From positions 186,001 to 250,000 of the forward strand of contig NZ_JAKWBE010000009.1 of NCBI RefSeq assembly GCF_022513565.1: DNA of 64,000 nucleotides, given 5' to 3'. The translations under genes and the position numbers were made by a program. The DNA comes from Streptomyces gilvus (lineage in GTDB: Bacteria; Actinomycetota; Actinomycetes; Streptomycetales; Streptomycetaceae). Below are positions 40,155-48,109 of this stretch, one piece after another (the stretch's first letter is position 1; every line of letters starts with the position of its first letter). The notes beneath the pieces are model-generated. The model worked only from the letters and a program-made list of their open reading frames with translations, had not been told where the DNA came from and ran no database searches.

Positions 40155-40970
40155 ATGAAGAAGAGTCACCCCATCCGGCGTGTCGTGCTGGCCGGCGCCG
40201 CCACCGTCTCGGGTGTCGTGCTGCTGCTGTCGCTGAAGCCGGCGTCCGACCCGAACGCCCAGGCGGCGGGAGCGGCACCGCAGCAGACCGCGGGCGCCCA
40301 GGCCTCGCCCCAGGGCGGCACCGGATCGAGCGCGACGGCGTCCGGCACGATCGACGGCAACGTGGCGCAGACGCAGTACGGCAACGTGCAGGTACGACTG
40401 ACCGTCGCCAACGGGAAGATCACCAAGGCCGAGGCGATCCAGGCGCCCAAGGGCGGCACCAGCGACCAGAAGACGGCCCTGTCCATCCCCAGGCTCACCC
40501 AGGAGACGGTCACCGCGCAGAGCGCGCAGATCGACGCGGTGTCCGGGGCGACGTACACGAGCAACGGCTACAAGCAGTCGCTGCAGTCGGCGCTCGACAA
40601 GATGAAGGCGAGCGCCGGTTCCGCACAGAGCGGCGCCGGGTCGTCCCAGAGCGGCGGCTCGGGCTCGTCCTCCGGTGCCGCTTCCGGTGCCGCGCAGGCC
40701 AAGACGGTGACCGGCGCCGTCGCGCAGACCCAGTACGGCCCGGTCCAGGTCCGTATCACCGTCGCGAACGGCAAGATCACCAAGGCGGACGCGGTGCAGG
40801 CGCCCAAGGGCGGCATCAGCGACCAGAAGACGGCCCTCGCGATCCCCAAACTCAACCAGGAGGCGGTGGCCGCGGGCACCGCGCAGATCGACTCCGTGTC
40901 CGGGGCCACGTACACCAGCGGCGGCTACAAGCAGTCGCTGCAGTCCGCGCTGGACCAGGCCGGTGGCTGA
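40155..40970 (+). CDS. FMN-binding-domain protein 2, two FMN domains
   Basis: 271 residues. The N-terminus (MKKSHPIRRVVLAGAATVSG) resembles that of protein 1. Two tandem FMN-bind domains (about 65-148 and 185-270) carry flavinylation motifs D127-AVSGAT133 and D246-SVSGAT252, joined by a Ser/Gly linker. The two domains are very alike (QTQYGxVQVRxTVANGKITKA in both), a recent internal duplication. Two covalent FMNs could form a short electron wire. Its 3' end overlaps apbE by 8 bases. Confidence 0.87.
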   Translation: MKKSHPIRRVVLAGAATVSGVVLLLSLKPASDPNAQAAGAAPQQTAGAQASPQGGTGSSATASGTIDGNVAQTQYGNVQVRLTVANGKITKAEAIQAPKGGTSDQKTALSIPRLTQETVTAQSAQIDAVSGATYTSNGYKQSLQSALDKMKASAGSAQSGAGSSQSGGSGSSSGAASGAAQAKTVTGAVAQTQYGPVQVRITVANGKITKADAVQAPKGGISDQKTALAIPKLNQEAVAAGTAQIDSVSGATYTSGGYKQSLQSALDQAGG

Positions 40971-41763
40971 GTCGGTGGCGGAGTCTGCGGAAGCTCCCGC
41001 CGCGGTGCGTCATGCGGAGGAGGTCATGGGGACCGTCTTCTCCTTCGACGTCCGCGGCGGGAAACCCGACGCGGTACGGGCGGCACTCGGGGAGGCGATC
41101 TCCGGGCTGCACCGGGTCAACGAGGTGTTCAGCACCTACCGCGAGGACAGCCAGGTCTCCCGGCTCGCCCGCGGTGAGCTGACCCTGCCGGAGTGCGACC
41201 CCGAGGTCGCGGAGGTGCTCGACCTGGGCGCCGAGGCCGAACGGCTCAGCGACGGCTGGTTCAGCCTGCGCTACGAAGGCCGCCTCGACCCCACCGGCAT
41301 CGTCAAGGGCTGGGCGGCCGAGCGCGCGGCCCGTCGGCTGCGGGCGGCCGGCGCGACCGGGGTGAGCGTCAACGGCGGTGGCGACGTGCAGATGTTCGGT
41401 ATGCCGGAGCCCCACCGCCCCTGGCGCGTGGGCATCGCCGACCCGCTGCGCCCGGGCGGACTGGCGGCGGTGGTCTCGGCGGCCGGCGCGGACCAACTGG
41501 CGGTCGCCACCTCGGGCACCGCCGAACGCGGCGCCCACATCGTCGACCCCCGCACCGGCCGCTCCGCGGTGACGGACCTGGTGGCGGTGACGGTGGTGGC
41601 CCCCACCCTCACCTGGGCGGACTGCTGGGCGACAGCGGCCTTCGCCATGGGCTCCAGGGACGGCCTGCGCTGGCTGGAGTCCCTGCCCGATGTGGAGGCA
41701 CTTCTCATCACGGCCGGCGACGAGGTCAGATGCACAGGGGGCTTGGCGTCTCGACTCGGGTGA
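40963..41763 (+). CDS. apbE: FAD:protein FMN transferase
   Basis: 266 residues. ApbE signatures: GTVFSFDVRG, STYREDSQVSRL, DPTGIVKGWAAERAARRL, SVNGGGDVQMFG, ATSGTAERGAHIVDPRTG. It transfers FMN from FAD onto Thr of the FMN-bind proteins encoded directly upstream. No signal peptide or lipobox is present, unlike most ApbE proteins, so it should act in the cytosol. The GTG at 40963 overlaps the preceding gene; a start a few codons later (GTG 40975) is possible. Confidence 0.9.
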   Translation: MAESVAESAEAPAAVRHAEEVMGTVFSFDVRGGKPDAVRAALGEAISGLHRVNEVFSTYREDSQVSRLARGELTLPECDPEVAEVLDLGAEAERLSDGWFSLRYEGRLDPTGIVKGWAAERAARRLRAAGATGVSVNGGGDVQMFGMPEPHRPWRVGIADPLRPGGLAAVVSAAGADQLAVATSGTAERGAHIVDPRTGRSAVTDLVAVTVVAPTLTWADCWATAAFAMGSRDGLRWLESLPDVEALLITAGDEVRCTGGLASRLG

Positions 41764-41774
41764 GCGAAAGGGCT

Positions 41775-41850
41775 TTTAGGGGCGCGGGGCTGTGTTGGAT
41801 TTGCGGCTACCGCCGCGTGTGCGCGAACAACCCCCACCGACCCGCAGTCG
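41775..41850 (-). repeat. dispersed intergenic repeat, copy B (inverted)
   Basis: Read on the minus strand it gives TTGTTCGCGCACACGCGGCG, then GTAGCCGCAAATCCA, ACACAGCCCCGCGCCCCTA. It lies between convergent apbE and argR, with the CGCGCCCC end against the apbE stop. The second arm of the terminal hairpin is lost. Confidence 0.75.
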
Positions 41851-41872
41851 GCGAACAACCGCAAGCGCCCTC

Positions 41873-42412
41873 TCAGTGGCCGTTCTGAGCCAACCGCAAC
41901 AAGTGCTCCGCCAACGCCTGCCCCCCGGTGGGCTCCCGGCTGATCAACAGCAACGTGTCATCGCCCGCGATCGTCCCCAGAATGTCGTGCAGTTCCGCCT
42001 GATCGATGGCCGAGGCCAGGAACTGCGCGGCACCCGGAGGCGTCCGGAGAACCACCAGGTTCGCCGAAGCCTCCGCGGAGATCAGCAGCTCCTGTGAGAG
42101 CCGCCGCATCCGCTCCTCCTTCGCCGACTCCCCGAGCGGCGCACGAGGCGTGCGGAAACCGCCCTCGCTCGGCACCGCGTAGATCAGGTCGCCGTCGTTG
42201 TTGCGGATCTTCACCGCGTTCAGCTCGTCCAGGTCCCGGGAGAGCGTCGCCTGAGTGACCGTCAGCCCGTCGTCGGCGAGCAGCTTCGCCAACTGGCTCT
42301 GCGACCGCACCGGTTGCCGGTTGAGGATGTCCACGATCCGGCGGTGCCGCGCGGTCCGCGTCTGCGGCACGGCAGGCCCGGCGTGCTGTGCGTCGTCCTG
42401 CGCCTGACTCAT
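41873..42412 (-). CDS. argR: arginine repressor
   Basis: 179 residues. The N-terminal winged helix (ARHRRIVDILNRQPVRSQSQLAKLLADDGLTVTQATLSRDLDELNAVKI) is typical of ArgR/AhrC. The C-terminal hexamerisation/arginine-binding domain has the GTIAGDDTLLLISREP motif, where GTIAGDDT contacts L-arginine. It represses arginine genes through ARG boxes such as those at 31934 and 46706. Last gene of argCJBDR, 19 bases after argD. Confidence 0.95.
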   Translation of the reverse strand: MSQAQDDAQHAGPAVPQTRTARHRRIVDILNRQPVRSQSQLAKLLADDGLTVTQATLSRDLDELNAVKIRNNDGDLIYAVPSEGGFRTPRAPLGESAKEERMRRLSQELLISAEASANLVVLRTPPGAAQFLASAIDQAELHDILGTIAGDDTLLLISREPTGGQALAEHLLRLAQNGH

Positions 42413-42431
42413 CGTCGTCCCATTCTCCGGC

Positions 42432-43610
42432 TCATCCGTCCCCGTCGAGGATGCCGGGCAGCGCCCGCAGGAACGCCGCCACCTCGTCGTCGCCGAGATT
42501 CAGCGGCGGCATCAGCCGTACGACGTCGGCGGCGGGCGCGTTCACCAGGAACCCGGCCTCCTGAGCCGTCTGACGCACCCGGGGCGCGTGCGGCTCGGTG
42601 AGCACGATACCCAGGAGCAGGCCGGCGCCCCGGACATGGTCGATCAACGGGTGGCCCAGCGCCTCGATCCCGTCCCGCAGCGCCCCGCTCTGCCGCTTGA
42701 CGTTCTCCAGCAGCCCGTCGTTCGCGATCGTGTCGAGCACGGCGAGCCCGGCGGCGCACGCGACCGGGTTGCCGCCGAAGGTCGTCCCGTGGTGCCCCGG
42801 CCGCAGCAGTTCGGCGGCCCGCCCGAACGCGACGGTCGCGCCCAGCGGCAGCCCGCCCCCAAGGCCCTTGGCCAGCGTCACGACGTCCGGCAGGACCCCC
42901 TCGTGCGCCTGGTACTCGAACCAGTGGCCGGTCCGCCCGATCCCGGTCTGCACCTCGTCGAGGACCAGCAGCGCACCGTTCGCGGCGGTGATCGCGCGGG
43001 CGGCCTTGAGGTAACCGGGCGGCGGGACGACGACGCCGATCTCGCCCTGGATCGGCTCCAGGATCACCAGCGCGGTCTCCTCGGTCACCGCGGCGGCCAG
43101 CGCCTGCGCGTCGCCGTAGGGCACATGCGTGACCTCGCCCGGCAGCGGCAGGAACGGCTCCCGCTTGCCCTGCTGGCCGGTCATCGCCAGCGCGCCCATG
43201 GTGCGGCCGTGGAAGCCGCCCTCGGTGGCGACCACGTGGGTGCGCCCGGTCAGCCGGCCGATCTTGAAGGCGGCCTCGTTGGCCTCGGCCCCGGAGTTGC
43301 AGAAGAAGACCCGGCCCTCACGGCCGAAGAGCGCAAGGAGCCGTTCGGCGAGGGTGACGGTCGGCTCGGCCATGAAGAAGTTGGAGATGTGCCCGAGGGA
43401 CGCGATCTGCGTGCTGACGGCCTCGACGATCGCCGGGTGGGCGTGACCGAGCGCGTTGACCGCGATGCCGCCGACGAAGTCGAGGTACTCGTTGCCGTCG
43501 GCGTCCCACACCCGGGTGCCCTCGCCGCGCACGAGGGGCAGCAGCGGGGTGCCGTAGTTGTTCATGAGCGAGCCCTGCCAGCGCTGGGCGTACTCCTCGT
43601 GGGCGGTCAT
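42432..43610 (-). CDS. argD: acetylornithine aminotransferase
   Basis: 392 residues, class III PLP aminotransferase. YLDFVGGIAVNALGHAHP, FFCNSGAEANEAAFKIGR, LLVLDEVQTGIGRTGHWFEYQ and VVTLAKGLGGGLPLGA with the PLP lysine. It converts N-acetylglutamate semialdehyde to N-acetylornithine. The ATG overlaps the argB stop (ATGA). Confidence 0.95.
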   Translation of the reverse strand: MTAHEEYAQRWQGSLMNNYGTPLLPLVRGEGTRVWDADGNEYLDFVGGIAVNALGHAHPAIVEAVSTQIASLGHISNFFMAEPTVTLAERLLALFGREGRVFFCNSGAEANEAAFKIGRLTGRTHVVATEGGFHGRTMGALAMTGQQGKREPFLPLPGEVTHVPYGDAQALAAAVTEETALVILEPIQGEIGVVVPPPGYLKAARAITAANGALLVLDEVQTGIGRTGHWFEYQAHEGVLPDVVTLAKGLGGGLPLGATVAFGRAAELLRPGHHGTTFGGNPVACAAGLAVLDTIANDGLLENVKRQSGALRDGIEALGHPLIDHVRGAGLLLGIVLTEPHAPRVRQTAQEAGFLVNAPAADVVRLMPPLNLGDDEVAAFLRALPGILDGDG

Positions 43611-44515
43611 CCGGCATCCCCCTCTTGTCCGTCGGGCACGACCATCGTGCCGATGCCCTCGTCGGTGAAGATCTCCAGCAGGATCGAGTGCTGGACCCGG
43701 CCGTCGATGACCCGGGCGGTGGTGACGCCGTTGCGCACGGCGTGCAGACAGCCCTCCATCTTCGGCACCATGCCGGAGCTCAACTCCGGCAGCAGCTTCT
43801 CCAGTTGGGAAGCGGTGAGGCGGCTGATCACCTCGTCGCTGTTGGGCCAGTCCTCGTAAAGGCCCTCGACGTCCGTGAGGACCATGAGCGTCTCCGCTCC
43901 CAGCGCGGCAGCGAGTGCCGCAGCCGCCGTATCAGCATTGACGTTGTAGACATGTCCGTCGTCCTGGCTACGGGCGATCGACGAGACGACCGGGATCCGG
44001 CCGTCGGCGAGCAGTGCCTCGATCGCGCCCGTGTCGATCTCGGTGATCTCGCCCACCCGCCCGATGTCGACCAACTCGCCGTCGATCTCGGGCTGGTGCT
44101 TGGTGGCGGTGATGGTGTGCGCGTCCTCGCCGGTCAGTCCGACGGCGAGCGGCCCGTGCTGGTTGAGCAGGTTGACCAGCTCCCGCTGCACCTGCCCGGC
44201 CAGCACCATCCGTACGACGTCCATGGCTTCCTCGGTGGTGACGCGCAGGCCGGCCTTGAACTCGCTGACGATGCCGTGGGTTTCGAGCGCCCGGCTGATC
44301 TGCGGGCCGCCGCCGTGCACGACGACCGGTTTGAGCCCGGCGTGGTGCAGGAAGACGACGTCCTGGGCGAACGCGGCCTTCAGGTCCTCGTCGATCATGG
44401 CGTTGCCGCCGAACTTGATGACGACCGTCCTGCCGTTGTGCTTGACCAGCCAGGGCAGCGCCTCGATGAGGATCTGGGCCTTGGGGAGCGCGGTGTGCTT
44501 ACGCGTGGTGCTCAT
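43607..44515 (-). CDS. argB: acetylglutamate kinase
   Basis: 302 residues of the amino acid kinase fold: VVIKFGGNAMID, VVVHGGGPQIS, YNVNADTAAAALAAALGAETLMVLTDVEGLY and SSGMVPKMEGC. The N-terminus has the extra helix (ALPKAQILIEALPWLVKHNG) seen in arginine-inhibited hexameric kinases, so feedback inhibition is likely. Catalyses the second step of arginine synthesis. Overlaps argJ and argD by 4 bases each. Confidence 0.95.
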   Translation of the reverse strand: MSTTRKHTALPKAQILIEALPWLVKHNGRTVVIKFGGNAMIDEDLKAAFAQDVVFLHHAGLKPVVVHGGGPQISRALETHGIVSEFKAGLRVTTEEAMDVVRMVLAGQVQRELVNLLNQHGPLAVGLTGEDAHTITATKHQPEIDGELVDIGRVGEITEIDTGAIEALLADGRIPVVSSIARSQDDGHVYNVNADTAAAALAAALGAETLMVLTDVEGLYEDWPNSDEVISRLTASQLEKLLPELSSGMVPKMEGCLHAVRNGVTTARVIDGRVQHSILLEIFTDEGIGTMVVPDGQEGDAG

Positions 44516-45663
44516 GACGAATAGGCGCTGTTCTCGTGGACGTAGTCGGCGGTGAGGTCGTTGGTCCAGATGGTGGCGGTCTCGGAGCCGGCGGCGAGGT
44601 CGGCGACGATGTGCACCTCGCGGTAGCGCATGTCGACCTTCTCGCGGTCCTCGCCCACACCGCCGTTCTTGCAGACCCACACGCCGTTGATGGCGACGTT
44701 GAGCCGGTCCGGCTCGAAGGCGGCCCTGGTGGTGCCGATCGCCGACAGCACCCGCCCCCAGTTGGGGTCCTCACCGTGGATGGCGCACTTGAGGAGGTTG
44801 TTGCGGGCGATGGAGCGGCCCACCTCGACGGCGTCGTCCTCGCTCGCGGCGTTGACGACCTCGACCCTGATGTCCTTGCTGGCGCCCTCGGCGTCCCGGA
44901 TCAGCTGCTGCCCGAGGTCGTCGCAGACGGCCCGCACGGCCTCGGCGAACTCCTCGTACTCCGGGGTGACTTCGGAGGAACCGCTGGCCAGCAGCAGCAC
45001 CGTGTCGTTGGTGGACATGCACCCGTCGGAGTCGACGCGGTCGAACGTGACCTTGGTGGCGGCCCGAAGCGCTGTGTCCAGTACGTCGCCGTCGAGCACC
45101 GCGTCCGTGGTGAGGACGACCAGCATGGTGGCGAGGCCCGGGGCGAGCATGCCCGCGCCCTTCGCCATGCCGCCGACCGTCCAGCCGTCCTTCGTCACGA
45201 CGGACGTCTTGTGGACGGTGTCGGTGGTCTTGATGGCGATGGCGGCCTTCTCGCCTCCGTGCTCGGAGAGTTGGGCGGCGGCCGCCTCGACTCCCGTCAG
45301 CAGCTTGTCCATCGGGAGCAGGACGCCGATGAGGCCGGTCGAGCAGACCGCGACCTCGATCGCGCCGCGGCCCAGCACCTCGGCGGCCTTCTCGGCGGTC
45401 GCGTGCGTGTCCTGGAAGCCCCTGGGGCCCGTACAGGCGTTGGCGCCACCGGAGTTGAGCACGACGGCGGAGACCTGGCCGCTCTTCAGGACCTGCTCGG
45501 ACCACAGGACCGGCGCGGCCTTCACACGGTTGGAGGTGAAGACGCCGGCGGCGGCGCGGCGCGGACCGTTGTTGACCACGAGGGCCAGGTCCGGGTTGCC
45601 GTTCTCCTTGATCCCGGCGGCGATGCCCGCCGCCGTGAATCCCTTGGCTGCCGTGACGCTCAC
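44512..45663 (-). CDS. argJ: bifunctional ornithine acetyltransferase / N-acetylglutamate synthase
   Basis: 383 residues. The self-cleavage site is at Ala-Thr in GMLAPGLATMLVVLTTDA; the Thr becomes the nucleophile of the beta chain. SNRVKAAPVLWSE, NSGGANACTGPRG and HGEDPNWGRVLSAIG are family hallmarks. It recycles the acetyl group from N-acetylornithine to glutamate. GTG start overlaps the argC stop (GTGA). Confidence 0.95.
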   Translation of the reverse strand: MSVTAAKGFTAAGIAAGIKENGNPDLALVVNNGPRRAAAGVFTSNRVKAAPVLWSEQVLKSGQVSAVVLNSGGANACTGPRGFQDTHATAEKAAEVLGRGAIEVAVCSTGLIGVLLPMDKLLTGVEAAAAQLSEHGGEKAAIAIKTTDTVHKTSVVTKDGWTVGGMAKGAGMLAPGLATMLVVLTTDAVLDGDVLDTALRAATKVTFDRVDSDGCMSTNDTVLLLASGSSEVTPEYEEFAEAVRAVCDDLGQQLIRDAEGASKDIRVEVVNAASEDDAVEVGRSIARNNLLKCAIHGEDPNWGRVLSAIGTTRAAFEPDRLNVAINGVWVCKNGGVGEDREKVDMRYREVHIVADLAAGSETATIWTNDLTADYVHENSAYSS

Positions 45664-46688
45664 GGTGCGACTCCGATCGTGGAAAGCCCCGTCGTCTCGT
45701 CGAGACCCAGGGCGAGGTTCATGCTCTGGACGGCACCGCCCGCGGTGCCCTTGGTCAGGTTGTCGATCGCGCTGATCGCGATGACGCGGCCGGCGGCCTC
45801 GTCGTACGCGACCTGCACCTGAACGGCGTTGGAACCGTGGACGGACGCCGTGGCGGGCCACTGGCCCTCGGGCAGCAGGTGGACGAAGGGCTCGTCGGCG
45901 TAGGCCTTCTCGTAGGCGGCGCGGACGGACTCCGCCGTCACTCCGGCGACCGCCTTGGCGCTGCACGTGGCGAGGATGCCGCGGGACATCGGCGCGAGGG
46001 TCGGCGTGAAGGAGACCGAGACCCGCTCCCCCGCGGCCGCGCTGAGGTTCTGGACGATCTCCGGGGTGTGCCGGTGACCGCCGCCGACGCCGTACGGGGA
46101 CATGGAGCCCATGACCTCGCTGCCCAGCAGATGCGGCTTGGGCGCCTTGCCGGCGCCGGAGGTGCCGGAGGCGGCGACGATCACGGCCTCGTTCTCGGCG
46201 AGGGAGGCGGCGTAGGCCGGGAAGAGGGCCAGGGTGGCGGCGGTCGGGTAGCAACCGGGCACCGCGATGCGCTTGGACCCCGTAAGCCGGGCGCGGGCGC
46301 CCGGCAGTTCGGGGAGGCCGTAGGGCCAGGTCCCGGCGTGCGCGGAGCCGTAGAACCGCTCCCAGTCGGCCGGGTCGTTCAGCCGGAAGTCGGCGCCCAT
46401 GTCGACGACCAGGACGTCCGGGCCCAGTTGTTCGGCGACGGCGGCGGACTGGCCGTGGGGCAGGGCGAGGAAGACGACGTCGTGGCCGGCGAGGACGTCG
46501 GCGGTGGTCTCCTCGAGCACCCGGCCGGCCAGCGGCAGCAGGTGCGGCTGGAGCGCGCCGAGCTGCTGGCCGGCGTTGGAGTTGCCGGTCAGGGCGCCGA
46601 TCTCGACCTCGGGGTGCGTGAGCAGCAGACGCAGGAGCTCTCCGCCCGCGTATCCGCTCGCCCCGGCCACCGCCGCACGTACCGCCAT
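45660..46688 (-). CDS. argC: N-acetyl-gamma-glutamyl-phosphate reductase
   Basis: 342 residues. NAD(P)-binding GASGYAGGELLRLL, catalytic cysteine in AVPGCYPTAATLAL, and GTSGAGKAPKPHLL. It reduces N-acetylglutamyl phosphate to the semialdehyde. First gene of argCJBDR, with an excellent ribosome site (AGGAGGAGG) and ARG-box-like operator 18 or more bases upstream. Confidence 0.96.
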   Translation of the reverse strand: MAVRAAVAGASGYAGGELLRLLLTHPEVEIGALTGNSNAGQQLGALQPHLLPLAGRVLEETTADVLAGHDVVFLALPHGQSAAVAEQLGPDVLVVDMGADFRLNDPADWERFYGSAHAGTWPYGLPELPGARARLTGSKRIAVPGCYPTAATLALFPAYAASLAENEAVIVAASGTSGAGKAPKPHLLGSEVMGSMSPYGVGGGHRHTPEIVQNLSAAAGERVSVSFTPTLAPMSRGILATCSAKAVAGVTAESVRAAYEKAYADEPFVHLLPEGQWPATASVHGSNAVQVQVAYDEAAGRVIAISAIDNLTKGTAGGAVQSMNLALGLDETTGLSTIGVAP

Positions 46689-46705
46689 GTCATCCTCCTC
46701 CTGGA

Positions 46706-46743
46706 TGGCATGACTATACGTTTCGCTGCACGTTTATGCAATC
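46706..46743 (-). promoter_or_regulatory. ARG box upstream of argC
   Basis: Two imperfect palindromes, GGCATGACTATACG (about 46707-46720) and TGCACGTTTATGCA (46727-46740), about one and a half turns apart, as in ArgR sites. The second covers the stop codon of gtrA. Confidence 0.7.
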
Positions 46744-47141
46744 CGACTGGGCTCCGCCTCCACCAGGGCGTTCTCCGCCTTCGGCAGCATGATCCAGCGC
46801 GAGACGACGAAGGTGATCGGGATCGCCGCCATGGAGGCGATCAGCGGGGCGTACCGGCTGCCGAGGCCCAGGAGGTCGACGAGTACGTAGACCCCCACCG
46901 TGGTGACCACGAAGTTCGCGGCGTTGGTGAGGGGGAACAGCAGGAATTTCCGCCAGGTGGGCCGCGTCCGGTAGGTGAATCTCGCGTTCAGGAAAAAGGA
47001 GCCGACCATGCTGAGCGCGGTCGCCAGGATATGCGCGACAAGATAAGGGAAACGCGGGAGGAACAGCAGGTAAAAACCGTAGTACGTGCCGGTGTTCACC
47101 ACGCCTATGACGGCGAAGGTCAGCATCTGCCGAGAGATCAC
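46734..47141 (-). CDS. GtrA-family membrane protein (polyprenyl-sugar flippase candidate)
   Basis: 135 residues, four helices (MLTFAVIGVVNTGTYYGFYLL, AHILATALSMVGSFFLNARFTY, NAANFVVTTVGVYVLVDLL, LIASMAAIPITFVVSRWIML). The N-terminal FAVIGVVNTGTYYG and NARFTYR are typical GtrA. It is thought to flip undecaprenyl-phosphate sugars. The GTG start overlaps the glycosyltransferase stop (GTGA). The gene's end lies inside the argC operator region. Confidence 0.85.
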   Translation of the reverse strand: MISRQMLTFAVIGVVNTGTYYGFYLLFLPRFPYLVAHILATALSMVGSFFLNARFTYRTRPTWRKFLLFPLTNAANFVVTTVGVYVLVDLLGLGSRYAPLIASMAAIPITFVVSRWIMLPKAENALVEAEPSRIA

Positions 47142-48088
47142 GGAATGAGGTCTTTCGCTCGTTTCACATTGGTCGCCTTCACCAGGAAGTGCGGGCGTCC
47201 CTTGACCTCGTAGTAGATCCGCCCGGTGTACTCCCCGATCACGCCCAGCATGATCATCTGCACCCCGGCGAGTCCGGTGAGGGCCGTGATGATGGTGACA
47301 TAGCCGGGCGTCGACACGCCGTTGATGATGGCCGCGCCCACGATCCACGCGGTGTACGCGGCGGCGCACAGCAGCAGGGCGAAGCCGAGGTGCAGGGCGG
47401 CGCGCAGCGGACGGTTGTTGAAGGAGATCAGTCCGTCGAGGCCGTAGTTGAGCAGGCTGCGCATGCTCCAGGAACTGCGGCCGGCCTCGCGGACGGCGTT
47501 CTCGTAGTCGAAGGTGGTGCTGGGGAAGCCGACCCAGGCGAACAGGCCCTTGGAGAAGCGGTTGTACTCGGTGAGGTCCACCACCGCGTCCACCACGCGC
47601 CGCGACAGCAGCCGGAAGTCGCCCACGCCGTCCTTGAGTTCGACGTCCACGAGACGGTTCACAAGCCGGTAGTACAGGCGCGCGGTGAGGGTGCGGGTGA
47701 AGCGGTCGCCGGTGCGGGTGCGGCGGGCGATGACCTGGTCGTAGCCCTCGGCGCGCAGCTCGAGCATGCGCTTGATGAGCTCCGGCGGGTGCTGGAGGTC
47801 GGAGTCCATGACGACCACGCAGTCGCCGGCGGCGTGGCGCAGGCCTGCGAGCAGGGCCGCCTCCTTGCCGAAGTTGCGGCTGAAGGACACGTACCGCACC
47901 CGGGCGTCGAGGTCGGCCAGCTTCTCCAGGACGAGGAGCGTGCGGTCGCGGCTGCCGTCGTCGACGTAGACGAACTCCATGTCGTGGCCGAGCGGCAGCA
48001 GGTCCTCCGCGACTTTCTGGACCGCCTCGTGGAAGCGTTCTATGACGTCTTCCTCGTTGTAGCAGGGCGCGACGATCGATATGAGCAT
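47138..48088 (-). CDS. polyprenyl-phosphate glycosyltransferase (GtrB/CsbB type, GT2)
   Basis: 316 residues. GT-A domain: ISIVAPCYNEEDVIERF, EFVYVDDGSRDRTL, FSRNFGKEAALLAGL, VVMDSDLQHPPELI (DXD-type metal site). Two C-terminal helices (AALHLGFALLLCAAAYTAWIV and GYVTIITALTGLAGVQMIMLGVIGEY) anchor it. It should charge undecaprenyl phosphate with a sugar. Ribosome site GGGGGA. Middle gene of yfhO-gtrB-gtrA. Confidence 0.9.
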   Translation of the reverse strand: MLISIVAPCYNEEDVIERFHEAVQKVAEDLLPLGHDMEFVYVDDGSRDRTLLVLEKLADLDARVRYVSFSRNFGKEAALLAGLRHAAGDCVVVMDSDLQHPPELIKRMLELRAEGYDQVIARRTRTGDRFTRTLTARLYYRLVNRLVDVELKDGVGDFRLLSRRVVDAVVDLTEYNRFSKGLFAWVGFPSTTFDYENAVREAGRSSWSMRSLLNYGLDGLISFNNRPLRAALHLGFALLLCAAAYTAWIVGAAIINGVSTPGYVTIITALTGLAGVQMIMLGVIGEYTGRIYYEVKGRPHFLVKATNVKRAKDLIP

Positions 48089-48109
48089 GGGTTTCCCCCT
48101 GGGAGCGGA

